Counted from the stretch's first letter, positions 15,942 to 25,700 are shown. The stretch is 64,000 nucleotides of DNA from Thiothrix nivea DSM 5205 (GCF_000260135.1 NZ_JH651384.1:1925693-1989692); one strand, 5' to 3'. Translations and numbers: made by a program. The notes: generated by a model not told the origin, from the letters alone.

Positions 15942-17012
15942 TCAGACATTCCCTTTGAAGCGCTGCGCACTGGCCTTGGCCTGTTTGTAGAAACGCCCCA
16001 GCGCCCGCTCATGTTGACGGCGCTCGGCCAGCGTCTCGCTGTTGCGCGCCTGTTCGGCCATCAGCTTGTGGTAATTGTCGAGGCGACGCTGTTCCAGTTC
16101 ACCATTTTCGACTGCTTTACGGACGGCACAGCCCGGTTCGTTGAGATGCTGGCAGTCGTGGAAGCGGCATTGTTCCGACAATTGCTCGATGTCAGCGAAG
16201 GTAGCGTGAATCCCTTCCTCACAATCCACCATTTGCAGTTCGCGCATTCCCGGCGTATCCAGCAGGATGCCACCACCACGCAAACGGTGCAGGCTGCGGG
16301 CGGTGGTGGTGTGCCGCCCTTTGCTGTCCTTTTCCCGAATGGGGCCGGTTGCCTGTTCTTCCTCACCTTTCAGCGAGTTGAGCAGGGTCGATTTGCCAAC
16401 ACCGGAGGAACCCAGCAAGGCGATGGTCTGGCCGCTGGTACACCACATTTCCAGTGTTGTTACGTCCTGCGCGTCGGTTGCGTTGATAACTTCAACCGAG
16501 AGGTTGGGGTAGTTTTTGCGTAACATATCCACGTAAACCGACGTATCCGCGCACAGGTCTTTTTTGGTCAGCACCACCACCGCATCAATACCAGCCTCGG
16601 CAGCCAGCACCAGATAGCGCTCGATCCGGTTGAGGTTGAATTCCTCATTGCAGGAAGTCACCACAAACAGCGTGTCGATATTGGCGGCAATCAGTTGCAG
16701 CATGGCTTCACTGCCTGCGCTGCGGCGTTTGAGCAGGGTTTTGCGCTCCAACAGGTAAAGCGGTTGCAAATCCCGATCCAGCAGCAGCCAGTCACCGACG
16801 GTGGGGTGATTTTCCGGCGCTTCGTTGCGCCACGGGTAGGTGGAAAGCGGGAGGGATTGCGCCTGCCCGTGCGTATCCAGCCCCAGACATTCGATCAGGT
16901 TGCGTTGTACGCCAGTTACCCGGAAGGGCACAGCAGTTTCGAGGGTTTCCAGTGTCAGTTGTGACTGGAAGAAATGTGTCCACCCCAGTTCCTGGAGATG
17001 TGTGATTTGCAT
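15942..17012 (-). CDS. rsgA: Ribosome small-subunit maturation GTPase RsgA
   Basis: 356 aa from the ATG at 17012, which has GGGAA upstream; a start seven codons earlier at 17033 lacks a site. N-terminal OB-fold (about 30-105), circularly permuted GTPase with G4 VLTKKDL near 155, G1 GSSGVGKSTLLN near 205, G3 LLDTPGMREL near 250, and a C-terminal zinc knuckle CRFHDCQHLNEPGC near 285. It acts in late 30S assembly. A short leader ORF and possible alternating hairpins lie upstream. Confidence 0.95.
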   Translation of the reverse strand: MQITHLQELGWTHFFQSQLTLETLETAVPFRVTGVQRNLIECLGLDTHGQAQSLPLSTYPWRNEAPENHPTVGDWLLLDRDLQPLYLLERKTLLKRRSAGSEAMLQLIAANIDTLFVVTSCNEEFNLNRIERYLVLAAEAGIDAVVVLTKKDLCADTSVYVDMLRKNYPNLSVEVINATDAQDVTTLEMWCTSGQTIALLGSSGVGKSTLLNSLKGEEEQATGPIREKDSKGRHTTTARSLHRLRGGGILLDTPGMRELQMVDCEEGIHATFADIEQLSEQCRFHDCQHLNEPGCAVRKAVENGELEQRRLDNYHKLMAEQARNSETLAERRQHERALGRFYKQAKASAQRFKGNV

Positions 17013-17116
17013 GACTGTATTCCCAATAAACAAAAGCAGGGTATGCGCTTATGCCAAGCGCGACATTATTGGGGATTCGATGGAACCCCGGCACAGACCG
17101 GGACAGGATCAGAAGA

Positions 17117-17155
17117 TCAGCGTTGGGCGGCCTGCGCAGCGTGGTGGACAATCAT
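17117..17155 (-). CDS. 12-codon leader peptide upstream of rsgA
   Basis: ATG ATT GTC CAC CAC then Ala-, Gln- and Arg-rich codons to TGA (peptide MIVHHAAQAAQR). It is preceded by a strong AAAAGGAGG site at the right distance, with a TATAGT-like -10 about 40 bp further up. Between it and rsgA (about 105 nt), the hairpins CCCGG-TCTGTG-CCGGG and GGGG-TTCCATCGAAT-CCCC share bases and are mutually exclusive, as in attenuators. The remainder of 17013-17362 holds nothing else I can support. Confidence 0.4.
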   Translation of the reverse strand: MIVHHAAQAAQR

Positions 17156-17362
17156 GGACAACCTCCTTTTGATAGTGGGCGGAAACACAATTAACTATAC
17201 CATATGGCCTGATCCGAAACTAAGGAAATCGAAATCAGCCGCCTGCGTCTGATAGGGAGGAAATCAAACTCATTCGCCAGCATTCCCGCCCGTAATAATG
17301 TTCGGAAAATAACCCACCCAGTCAGTACAGGAAATCACTTGCAACTATTCGCGAGGGAACCA

Positions 17363-17767
17363 TTAAAGCTGGCTGATCCATTGCTGGACGAGACTGACGA
17401 TTTCATTTTTCAACGAGAATGCCTGATCCGACGACTGAATCACCAACACACACCTGTCGGGTGCTTTCCAGTTTGCTAGGCCATGCGGGTCGTCGAGCAC
17501 GAAGGGTTTCTCCACCGGCTTGGGCTTGGCTCCGCGATGCAGCACCAACTGGATGTTTTTCGGCGGATGCAGTTTAAACGTCGCAAAATGCTCTTCCAGT
17601 TTGAAACTTGGCGCATTCCATTTGATCTCTTCGCTGATGCGGGAATCTGCCGCCCTGATTGCCTGCCGTAGCACTGCGATGGCAGCTTTGTGCGGGTGCT
17701 CAAGATTTTCCATGAAAAGGTCTGCCGGATGATCCCCGGCAGCAACCGCGCTTTGTTTTTTTGCCAT
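17363..17767 (-). CDS. DUF1801 domain protein
   Basis: 134 aa. The pattern ISEEIKWNAPSFKLEEHFATFKL followed by IQLVLHRGAKPKP and an aromatic-poor C-terminus is that of the DUF1801 (YdhG-like) fold, a small alpha/beta domain with no established activity. GAGG precedes the ATG at 17767. Just upstream, 17800-17880 encodes in one minus-strand frame a short tail (ending HELLKILHVQPQPES) with no start, possibly the remnant of a gene cut when the adjacent type I restriction operon arrived. Confidence 0.85.
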   Translation of the reverse strand: MAKKQSAVAAGDHPADLFMENLEHPHKAAIAVLRQAIRAADSRISEEIKWNAPSFKLEEHFATFKLHPPKNIQLVLHRGAKPKPVEKPFVLDDPHGLANWKAPDRCVLVIQSSDQAFSLKNEIVSLVQQWISQL

Positions 17768-17876
17768 GAATCAAACCTCAGTGTTTGGGTTTCCGGAATT
17801 TATGACTCCGGTTGTGGCTGCACGTGCAGGATTTTCAACAGTTCGTGCATTATTCCCGCCATGCGCGGCCACATTG

Positions 17877-19487
17877 TCAGCAAGGTAAAGGTGGCAGCCC
17901 CAGCTCCTTTAGAAATCCATTATGCTTCCCGGCACTTTCAGCAATACTCTGTTCCAAACTCACCAATTCTACATTCAGGGCTTTTAAATCGACCTGCTCC
18001 TCTGCCTGAGCTGTACTGACATAACGTGAAATATTCAGGTTGTAATCGTTCTTCTCGATTTCATCCATTTTCACCCGGCGGGCGTAGCGGGCTTCTTCCT
18101 TGCGGAACTGATAAGTATCGACGATTTTGTCGATATGCTCCGGCAGCAGGCGGTTTTGCCGCTTGCCTTTCTCGAAGTGTTCAGCAGCGTTGATGAACAG
18201 CACGTCATCGGGCTTTTTGCAGCGTTTCAGCACCAGAATGCAGACCGGGATGCCGGTGGAGAAAAACAGGTTGGGTGGCAGGCCGATTACCGTGTCGATG
18301 TGGCCGTCTTTCAGCAGTTTGGTACGGATGCGCTGTTCTGCGCCGCCACGGAACAACACGCCATGCGGCAGGATAATCGCCATTACGCCACTGTCGCCGA
18401 GAAAGTGGAAGCCATGCAGCAAAAACGCGAAGTCGGCGGCGGATTTGGGTGCAAGACCATAGTTCTTAAAGCGAAAATCTTCGCCTAGCGTATCGGTAGG
18501 CTCCCAGCGATAGCTGAACGGCGGATTGGCAACCACCGCATCGAATTTCAGCTTCTTCGCCGGGTTCATCTCGTTGAGGATGCCCCAGTCATTCAGCAGG
18601 GAATCGCCGTGGTGAATCTCGAATTCGGTATCCTTCACCCCGTGCAGCAGCATGTTCATGCGCGCGAGGTTGTAAGTGGTGATGTTCTTTTCCTGCCCGT
18701 AGATTTTGCCGATGCCGTGTGCGCCAAGCTGTTTGCGCACATTCAGCAGCAGCGAGCCGGAACCGCAGGCGAAGTCCAGCACCTTGGTGAGTTTGGACTT
18801 TTTGCCAGTGGCGGGTTCCTGGCTGTCCAGCGTGACGATTTCAGACAGGATGGTGGAAATCTGCTGCGGGGTGTAGAACTCGCCTGCCTTCTTGCCGCTG
18901 CCTGCCGCGAACTGGCCGATCAGGTATTCGTAGGCATCGCCCAGAATGTCAGTGTCGGTGCTGAACTGGGAAATGCCTTCAGCGATTTTCTGGATGATGG
19001 TGCAGAGTTTGGCATTACGGTCTGACGGCTTCCTGCCCAGCTTTTCGGAATGCAGGTTGATCTCGGAGAACAGCCCCTGAAAATTGCCACCAAAGGATTT
19101 TTCTTCGATGTACTTGAAACCGTTGTACAGCGTCGATAGCAGTTCTGTATTTTGGGTGCGTGCCAGTTCAGCGATGTTGCTCCACAGGTATTGCGGCTCA
19201 ATTACGTAATGCACCTTGAGGCGCATCTGTTTTTCAAAATCCGCTACGTCTTCCGGGTAATCCTGATACCACAGGCTCAGCGGCGTGACGCCGGGCAGGT
19301 CGGAGGTATCCGGGTAGTCCGACCCCAATTCCTTTTTGGCTGACGCTTCGTAGTTGTCGGAGAGGTAGCGCAAAAACAGGAACGACAGCATGTAGTCGCG
19401 GAAGTCGTCGGCATTCATCGCGCCGCGTAGCTGGTCGGCGATGTCCCACAGGGTTTTGCCGAGTTGGTTGAGTTGTTCTTGGGTCAT
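17877..19487 (-). CDS. hsdM: Type I restriction-modification DNA methyltransferase subunit M
   Basis: 536 aa. HsdM N-terminal helical domain (about 1-140), then the N6-adenine methylase core with motif I DFACGSGSLLLNVR near 239 and motif IV VANPPFSYRW near 320; the conserved FYTPQQISTILSEI lies near 205. It methylates adenine in a bipartite site read by HsdS. The start overlaps the hepT stop (ATGA), so the toxin-antitoxin genes and hsdM are translationally linked. The C-terminus looks complete. Confidence 0.95.
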   Translation of the reverse strand: MTQEQLNQLGKTLWDIADQLRGAMNADDFRDYMLSFLFLRYLSDNYEASAKKELGSDYPDTSDLPGVTPLSLWYQDYPEDVADFEKQMRLKVHYVIEPQYLWSNIAELARTQNTELLSTLYNGFKYIEEKSFGGNFQGLFSEINLHSEKLGRKPSDRNAKLCTIIQKIAEGISQFSTDTDILGDAYEYLIGQFAAGSGKKAGEFYTPQQISTILSEIVTLDSQEPATGKKSKLTKVLDFACGSGSLLLNVRKQLGAHGIGKIYGQEKNITTYNLARMNMLLHGVKDTEFEIHHGDSLLNDWGILNEMNPAKKLKFDAVVANPPFSYRWEPTDTLGEDFRFKNYGLAPKSAADFAFLLHGFHFLGDSGVMAIILPHGVLFRGGAEQRIRTKLLKDGHIDTVIGLPPNLFFSTGIPVCILVLKRCKKPDDVLFINAAEHFEKGKRQNRLLPEHIDKIVDTYQFRKEEARYARRVKMDEIEKNDYNLNISRYVSTAQAEEQVDLKALNVELVSLEQSIAESAGKHNGFLKELGLPPLPC

Positions 19488-19813
19488 TTCAACTGCCGTA
19501 GGTCGTTAAGTAACTGTGGGATGTCCGTCTGGACGATGCTCCACAAAATGTCGTTATCCAGTCCAAGATAAGCGTGAATAATACGGTTACGGGTAGCAAT
19601 CAACTGCCGCCACGGAATGCTTGGAGCCTGTTCGCGGATTTCATCGGGAATGTGGGTGGCTGCCTCACCGATTAATTCCATATTCCGCAGGGTTGCGTCA
19701 TAAGTGCGCCGGTCTTGCTCGAATTGCTCCTGGGAGTAACCTTCCGTGTATTCAAGCACCAGTTCGGCAAACTCGATCATGTCATCCAGGTAAAAACGCC
19801 ATTCACGGGACAT
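19484..19813 (-). CDS. hepT: HepT-like HEPN toxin (RNase)
   Basis: 109 aa from the ATG at 19813, which lies inside the last codons of mntA with AAGGA upstream. It is a HEPN-domain DUF86 protein; the catalytic motif RNRIIHAYLG near residue 80 fits the Rx4-6H family signature and is followed by a conserved tyrosine. Family members cleave RNA or tRNA and are neutralised by MntA, which modifies a tyrosine next to this motif with AMP groups. Here the pair is embedded between the specificity and methylase genes of a type I system. Confidence 0.88.
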   Translation of the reverse strand: MSREWRFYLDDMIEFAELVLEYTEGYSQEQFEQDRRTYDATLRNMELIGEAATHIPDEIREQAPSIPWRQLIATRNRIIHAYLGLDNDILWSIVQTDIPQLLNDLRQLK

Positions 19814-20096
19814 AGATAGCATCCTTTTCCACATAGGGGCGAAGTTCAGGGCGCAACGCCTTGTCTGTCACCAAGTCCAGCGGACAACCCAGTTTGTCTT
19901 CCAGATAAAACAATAAACCGAAATAACGGCTGGAATCGGCTTTGCCTTCAAACTCCACGAGGACATCCACATCGCTATCCGCTTGTGCCTCGTCGCGGGC
20001 GGTTGAGCCGAACAATGCCAGCCGCTGGACGCCGAAGCGTTTATGAACCTCTGAGAACTGTTCGGTCAATAATTTTAATGCCTGCTGTTTTTTCAT
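19803..20096 (-). CDS. mntA: MntA-type minimal nucleotidyltransferase antitoxin
   Basis: 97 aa. The nucleotidyltransferase signature is LFGSTARDEAQADSDVDVLV near residue 28: GS, then DxD 12-14 residues on, all present. It lies directly upstream of and overlaps hepT, the usual order for the type VII MntA-HepT system. A lone antitoxin function by AMPylation of HepT follows from the known family; it has not been shown for this protein. Confidence 0.88.
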   Translation of the reverse strand: MKKQQALKLLTEQFSEVHKRFGVQRLALFGSTARDEAQADSDVDVLVEFEGKADSSRYFGLLFYLEDKLGCPLDLVTDKALRPELRPYVEKDAIYVP

Positions 20097-20113
20097 GATT
20101 TCAGCACTCTTGG

Positions 20114-20665
20114 TCAGAACCTCTTCGTTATGGGTGACAATGTTTGACTACCCCTGTCCAGCTTCGCTGCCCCCTCTAGAGGAGGGAGAACCACCCCGTC
20201 CAGCTTCGCTGTCCACCCCTCCATAGGAGGGGAATGGTGCTGTCTTGATTCCCCTCCTGTGGAGGGGTGCCCCGAAGGGGTGGGGTGGTTGTCTTCAAAT
20301 GCAGGATGGTGCAATAAGAAAGCCGTCACCGCTGCCAGATTCTGTTTTACATCCTTATCCCGAATACGGATGACGTTCAAGCCCAAGCCCGATAAATAGG
20401 CATCGCGCTCTGCATCATAGTCTGCTTTGTCATCGTGGCTGCTGCCGTCAACTTCGAGGACGGTATGCTTTTCAGCGCAGTAAAAATCGACAATGAAGTT
20501 ACCGATAATCTTTTGTCGGTCAAAATCCAGCCCTTTGAACTGGCCTCGCTTGAGTTGATTCCACAGTAATACTTCAGACAGGTTGCCTGCACGCCGCAAT
20601 TCTTTGGCGCGCTCCTTGAGCTTCGGGTTGTAGGGTAAGGCTTGGTAGCGTTGGGTGTGGCGCAT
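20114..20665 (-). CDS. DUF559 endonuclease-like protein with repeat-derived tail
   Basis: 183 aa from the ATG at 20665, which overlaps the hsdS stop (TAATG). Residues about 1-115 are a DUF559 domain, related to very-short-patch repair endonucleases: LWNQLKRGQFKGLDFDRQKIIGNFIVDFYC and VLEVDGSSHDDKADYDAERD, giving the D-(D/E)xD metal site of the PD-(D/E)XK class. The C-terminal 60 or so residues come from the dispersed repeat at about 20155-20291 and are not part of the fold. It may be an extra nuclease of the operon or a passenger. Confidence 0.8.
   Translation of the reverse strand: MRHTQRYQALPYNPKLKERAKELRRAGNLSEVLLWNQLKRGQFKGLDFDRQKIIGNFIVDFYCAEKHTVLEVDGSSHDDKADYDAERDAYLSGLGLNVIRIRDKDVKQNLAAVTAFLLHHPAFEDNHPTPSGHPSTGGESRQHHSPPMEGWTAKLDGVVLPPLEGAAKLDRGSQTLSPITKRF
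20155..20291. repeat. Dispersed GC-rich repeat, copy 1 (within DUF559 gene)
   Basis: Palindromic unit with the block CCTCCTGTGGAGGGGTGCC and CCCGTCCAGCTTCGCTGTCC; the same blocks recur at 20690-20789, 22687-22796 and twice in 24172-24330. It extends the reading frame by a Pro/Gly-rich tail. One extra short partial unit (CCCCTCTAGAGGAGGGAG) lies at its left edge. Confidence 0.85.
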
Positions 20666-22050
20666 TAACTGTCCTCCGCTGTGGGAGAAACCACCCCGTC
20701 CAGCTTCGCTGTCCACCCCTCCACAGGAGGGGAATGCTGCTGCCTTAATTCCCCTCCTGTGGAGGGGTGCCCCGAAGGGGTGGGGTGGTTATCCACCGCC
20801 GGGAAAAGCTGCTGCATCAGCCCTTTTTTGTGACTCTTGAGCGCCTCAATTTTCTGGCTTTGTGCGGTAATCAGCTCGTCGATAGTGGAAAGACAATCGG
20901 CGATTTTTTGCTGCTCAAGAGAAGAAGATGGAATTGTAATTACCTGAGCATATAATGTTGTTATAGAAATAAATGGTTGATCACTGCCAATTGATTGTTT
21001 AATTACAAAGTCCTTCACAAATATTTGGCACAAGTGAAATGCAAAATCTTCATTTATATCATCAGAAAGCAGTTCTAACTTCCCAACACGTTGATATAGC
21101 AAAGATGGATCATCATTCTTTTTTAATCGAGCAATTTTTAATTCGCCATTAGTAACTGGACGATTTAAAGCTAGTACTATATCGCCTTCATGCAATACCA
21201 ATCCAGAATATTTAATCGTGTAATTCTGTGGGAGATAAACTGCATTATCACTCCATTTCACTATTCCATAGCCAACATTTTCAATCTGGAGCAAGCGAAT
21301 TCCATTTTTAGAATATTCAGATGCTTTAAACCCCTTTCCTGAATTTATTTTTATAATACTTCCGAATAATACCTCATCCCACTCCCCCCCATCCCGAAAC
21401 TCAGGAAACCGCAACCTCGGCACAGTCTCACCTTCGGCGGGGAAGAGTTGCTGCATCAGCCCTTTTTTATGCGCCTTGAGGGCGGCGAGTTTTTGGGTTT
21501 GGGCGGTGATCAGATCGTCGATGGAGGAAAGGCAATCGGCGATTTTTTGTTGTTCCTTCTTGATAGGAATAAGAATCGGAAATAAAAGAAAGGTATCTGC
21601 ATGGATTCGTTTTGCTTTTCTGCTTCCGTCTGCCGCTTCGCCCTGCTTTTCATAAAATCCTTTCTGCTTTACATATTCGAGTAAAAAAATAGGATTCAAA
21701 TTTCCATTGATGTCAAAACATGGAAGGTCTACGGTAGATTCATATCCATCTAAGTGATTAGGAATAATGCCAAAAGCTTGATTGAGGAAATCAAGCTTGC
21801 TATAGATAAACTGCCCAGCCTTTCTATAGTAATACTGTGTGTTGATACTACCTTCGATTACCTCATTTTTTTCATAAACACCTTTTCCCCATAGTTTTAC
21901 AGTGATTTTTTTCGCAACATCACCTTTGTTACCCAATACGCGGCTTTCTGTCAGAAATTCACCTAATTTTTTTTCCTCCCACCCCCCTGCATCCTGAAAC
22001 TCAGGAAACCGCAACGCTGGCACTAATGCCTTTTTTTCTGGTTTGCTCAT
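20665..22050 (-). CDS. hsdS: Type I restriction-modification specificity subunit S
   Basis: 461 aa. Two target-recognition domains (about 15-165 and 220-385), each followed by a conserved coiled-coil helix: EQQKIADCLSSIDDLITAQT near 172 and EQQKIADCLSTIDELITAQS near 388, both ending HKKGLMQQLFPA. The TRD DNA is visibly AT-richer than its surroundings, common where specificity domains are exchanged. The last 40 or so residues derive from a dispersed repeat appended after the second helix. Fic starts 4 bp away, and DUF559 overlaps the stop. Confidence 0.95.
   Translation of the reverse strand: MSKPEKKALVPALRFPEFQDAGGWEEKKLGEFLTESRVLGNKGDVAKKITVKLWGKGVYEKNEVIEGSINTQYYYRKAGQFIYSKLDFLNQAFGIIPNHLDGYESTVDLPCFDINGNLNPIFLLEYVKQKGFYEKQGEAADGSRKAKRIHADTFLLFPILIPIKKEQQKIADCLSSIDDLITAQTQKLAALKAHKKGLMQQLFPAEGETVPRLRFPEFRDGGEWDEVLFGSIIKINSGKGFKASEYSKNGIRLLQIENVGYGIVKWSDNAVYLPQNYTIKYSGLVLHEGDIVLALNRPVTNGELKIARLKKNDDPSLLYQRVGKLELLSDDINEDFAFHLCQIFVKDFVIKQSIGSDQPFISITTLYAQVITIPSSSLEQQKIADCLSTIDELITAQSQKIEALKSHKKGLMQQLFPAVDNHPTPSGHPSTGGELRQQHSPPVEGWTAKLDGVVSPTAEDS
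20690..20789. repeat. Dispersed GC-rich repeat, copy 2 (3' end of hsdS)
   Basis: Nearly identical to the core of copy 1 and lying only 400 bp from it. It codes for the C-terminal tail of HsdS; the natural S-subunit end would be just after the QQLFPA motif. Confidence 0.85.
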
Positions 22051-22053
22051 CCC

Positions 22054-22659
22054 CTACACATCCCGCGTCCTGAACTCGCTATACCCTTCATAGTAATAGC
22101 TGACATCAATGCCTTTCATAAACAGTTCCCGGTCGTCGATTTTATCGGTCAAGGCAGCTTTCAGCAGCACCTTGATCTCCACATCCTTCACCACGCTGCG
22201 CTCCATCGCCGAGAGATAATCCGCTTTATCCACTGCATTCCAGTCAATCACCTGCTGGACACCGTGCTTCAACATCAAATCCAGCCAAATCCGCGTAGCA
22301 CGCCCGCTCCCTTCCCGAAACGGATGCGCCACATTCATTTCAACGTACTTCTCGATAATAGCGTCAAAATCATCCTGCGGCATTTGCGTAATATGCACCA
22401 GCGAAGGCTCCAGATACATCAGCGGTGCAAAGCGAAAATTACCCTTGGCAATATTCACCGTGCGGACTTTTCCCGCAAATTCGTAAATATCATCAAACAG
22501 ATAGGCGTGAATCTGGGCAAGCCCTTGAAACGTCCCCACCTCGATGTGGTGGATGTCGCCGCTATCAAAAAGCTGTTTGGCTTTTTGCTTGCTGATGCGT
22601 TCCTCGGTTTTGCTCAGTTCAATCTGGTCGGTGATGCCCAGTTTGTTTTCTAGCGTCAT
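22054..22659 (-). CDS. Fic family AMP-transferase with C-terminal inhibitory motif
   Basis: 201 aa. The Fic catalytic loop is AHPFREGSGRATR near residue 112, matching HPFx(D/E)GNGRxxR except for Ser in place of Asn. The flap region lies near 75. At the C-terminus, SYYYEGY near 187 matches the (S/T)xxxE(G/N) inhibitory helix, which places it with class III (single-protein, self-inhibited, NmFic-like) enzymes. These transfer AMP from ATP to hydroxyl groups of targets such as gyrase when the inhibition is released. It lies in the hsd operon between hsdR and hsdS, a position seen in other type I loci. Confidence 0.88.
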   Translation of the reverse strand: MTLENKLGITDQIELSKTEERISKQKAKQLFDSGDIHHIEVGTFQGLAQIHAYLFDDIYEFAGKVRTVNIAKGNFRFAPLMYLEPSLVHITQMPQDDFDAIIEKYVEMNVAHPFREGSGRATRIWLDLMLKHGVQQVIDWNAVDKADYLSAMERSVVKDVEIKVLLKAALTDKIDDRELFMKGIDVSYYYEGYSEFRTRDV

Positions 22660-22686
22660 ACTGTACCGTTCCTGTTATTACGCATA

Positions 22687-22796
22687 ACCACCCCGTCAGG
22701 CTACGCCTGCCACCCCTCCAACGGAGAGGAATTGGGGGGATGACACCGGCCTAAATTCCCCTCCCGTGGAGGGGTACGCCGAAGGCGGGGGGTGGT
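22687..22796. repeat. Dispersed GC-rich repeat, copy 3 (intergenic)
   Basis: Fills the gap between hsdR and fic and ends right at the hsdR stop codon. It shares CCACCCCTCCAACGGAG and the CCCCTCCCGTGGAGGGGT block with the other copies. Confidence 0.85.
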
Positions 22797-22797
22797 T

Positions 22798-25700
22798 TTA
22801 CTCATACACATTCAACCCCGAAATTTCACGCCCGCCCGCGAGCTTGTTCAAATAAGGAACCAGCTCTTCCATCAGCGCCAGTTCCGCCACGCGCCGCTGT
22901 TTCCAGCCAAGCTCCAGGGGGGCGAGCAGGTCGGTCAATTGTTCCCCATCAAAAATCATGCGCCCCATCACGGTATCAACAAAAGCCTGTAAAGCTACCG
23001 TTTGCAGCCCATGTTTGCCTGCAATACCCGCCAACTCATCAGCCGCTTTCTGCGCCTTGTAACCCTGATAACCTTCCCGGATTTCGTTTTCTTTCAAAGG
23101 ACTATCCGTCGGCAGGCTGTAAATATAGGGGATGATGTCGTCGCGCTCGTCCATCAGGCTGGCGTTGGAGCTGATCATGTCGATCAACTGCTCGCGTGAC
23201 ATTTTCGCCTTGCCCGCCTGCACAGTCGATTCCGCAATCAACCCCATGATGTAATCGTAGTCGACCAGCGAGGAAGCAAACAGCACCAGGTCAAATTCCA
23301 GTTGTTCAACCACCGGATTGGGGTTTTCAGTCTTGCCCTGCTTGCGCCGCAATTCCAGCGCGGTGTCAAGATACATGGCTTTGAAACCGCGCAGGGTATC
23401 GGTGGGCAGCTTGCTTTCAATCGTCTGTCTGCTCTGGTCGTCAAGGTCGGTGTATTGCTCCAGTTGGGTCTTGAGCTTTTGCACTTCCTTGAAATGAGTG
23501 ATGAAACTGGCCTTGGCGGTGTCGCCCTTGAGGTTGACCACTTGCGCAGGCTCACACGCCAGCCCGTTGTCAGCCATGAAAGTTTCCAGCTGGGTGACGG
23601 CTTGCGTGTACTGCTCAACCACCTTGGGCGCAGGGTCAACCAGCCAGATTTCCCTCGCCCTCTCCTTATCCTTGCCGGAAAACAGGCGGATGGCAGCATC
23701 GACTTCGGTTTCCTGATAGCGGAAATCGAGGATATTGCCCCACGGCTTGGTGTCGTTGAGCACGCGGTTGGTGCGCGAAAATGCCTGGATCAGGCCGTGG
23801 TGCTTGAGGTTTTTATCCACATACAGGGTATTGAGGTATTTGGAGTCGAAACCGGTCAGCAGCATATCCACCACGATGGTGATGTCGATCTTGTTTTTGT
23901 GCGGGTAGTCGGCATTGCTGTACTTCTGGTCTTTGATGCGCTGCTGCACATCCTGATAGTACAGGTCGAATTCGTTGATGCTGTGGTTCGTGCCGTATTG
24001 CCGGTTATAGTCGTCAATGATGGCCTTGAGCGCCGCTTTCTTTTGCTCCGGTTCGTGTTGGTTGTCTTCCTTTTCCGTGGCCAAATCTTCCTGTAGCTGG
24101 ATCACATCCTTGTTGCCTTCCGCCGGGGGCGAGAACACACAGGCGATGTTCAGCGGCCTGAAATCTGCCCAATTCCCCTCCTGTGGAGGGGTGCCCCGAA
24201 GGGGTGGGGTGGTTTCTCCCACGCCTGTAACCACCCCGTCAGGCTTCGCCTGCCACCCCTCCAACGGAGGGGAATCAAGCCCGCAATTCCCCTCCCTTGG
24301 AGGGGTGCCCCGAAGGGGTGGGGTGGTTTCCCCTTGCCCCTGAATGCACTGAAAAGCCCGGTAATATTCAATCGCATCATTGATGGAAGCAGTAGCGAGG
24401 ATGGCGTTAAACCGGCGCTGGTCGGTGGCGCTGTCGTGCTTGTCCAGTATGGCTTTAATGACGGCTTCCGGCGGCGGGGTCTGGCCTTTTTTCGGTTTTG
24501 CGCCATCCTTGCCAAAGTAGTCGATGTGGAAGCTCAGCACATTCTTGTCGTCGATGGCGTTGGTGATGGTGTAGGCGTGCAGTTCCTTCTCGAAAATATC
24601 CGCCGTGGTTTTGAAAGAGCCGACATTGCCGTCAATTTGCAGATAGGTGGCGTTTTCCTCAAAGATCGGCGTGCCGGTAAAGCCGAACAGTTGCGCCTTG
24701 GGGAAGAATTCTTTGATGGCTTTATGGTTCTCACCAAACTGGGAGCGGTGGCATTCGTCGAAGATGAACACCACACGCTTGTCGCGCAGCGGTTCCAGCC
24801 GTTGCTTGTAGGTCTGCTGGCCTTGTTGCTGTTTTTGCTTGTTGCGCTTGCTGTTTTCATCCAGCGCCAGCCCCAGTTTCTGGATGGTAGTGACGATTAC
24901 CTTGTCGGCGTAGTCGTCTGACAGCATCCGCCGCACCAGTGCTTCGGTGTTGGTGTTCTGCTCAACGCAGCCTTCCTGAAACTTGTTGAATTCCTCGCGG
25001 GTCTGGCGGTCGAGGTCTTTGCGGTCAACCACGAACAGGCATTTTTGGATGTCGGGATTGTCTTTCAGCAAGGTGGATGCCTTGAACGAAGTCAGCGTCT
25101 TGCCGCTGCCGGTGGTGTGCCAGATATAACCGTTGCCCCGGTTTTGGTGGATACAGTCGACGATAGCTTGCACCGCATAGATTTGGTAGGGGCGCATGAT
25201 GAGGATTTTCTGTTCGCTCTGCACCAGCACCATGTAGCGGCTGATCAACTGGCCGAGGCTGCATTTTTCAAGGAATTCGTCGGCAAAGGCGTGCAAGTGG
25301 CCAATTTTGTTGTTGTTCTCATCGGCGTGCTGGTAGATGGGCAAAAAGCGCTCGTCGGCATTGAAGCTGAAATGCTGGTCGCGGTTATTGGCGAAGTAGC
25401 GGGTGTCGCTTTCGTTGCTGACGATGAACAACTGCATGAAGCACAGCAGCGAATGGGTATAGCCGTTGCCGGGGTCGTTACGGTACTCGACGATCTGCTC
25501 CATCGCGCGGCGCGGGCTGATTTGCAGGGTTTTCAGCTCAATCTGCACCAGCGGTAGGCCATTAATCAGCAGGATCACATCATAGCGGTGGTAACTGCTA
25601 TCAGTATTGAGGCGTAGCTGATTGATGACTTCAAAATCGTTTTTGCACCAGTCGCGCAGATTGACCAGCATGTATTCCAGCGGCGTGCCGTCTTCGCGGG

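Noticed and set aside
24172-24330. hsdR as a pseudogene because of repeats
   Set aside because: The repeats keep the frame open and all motifs before and after are intact.
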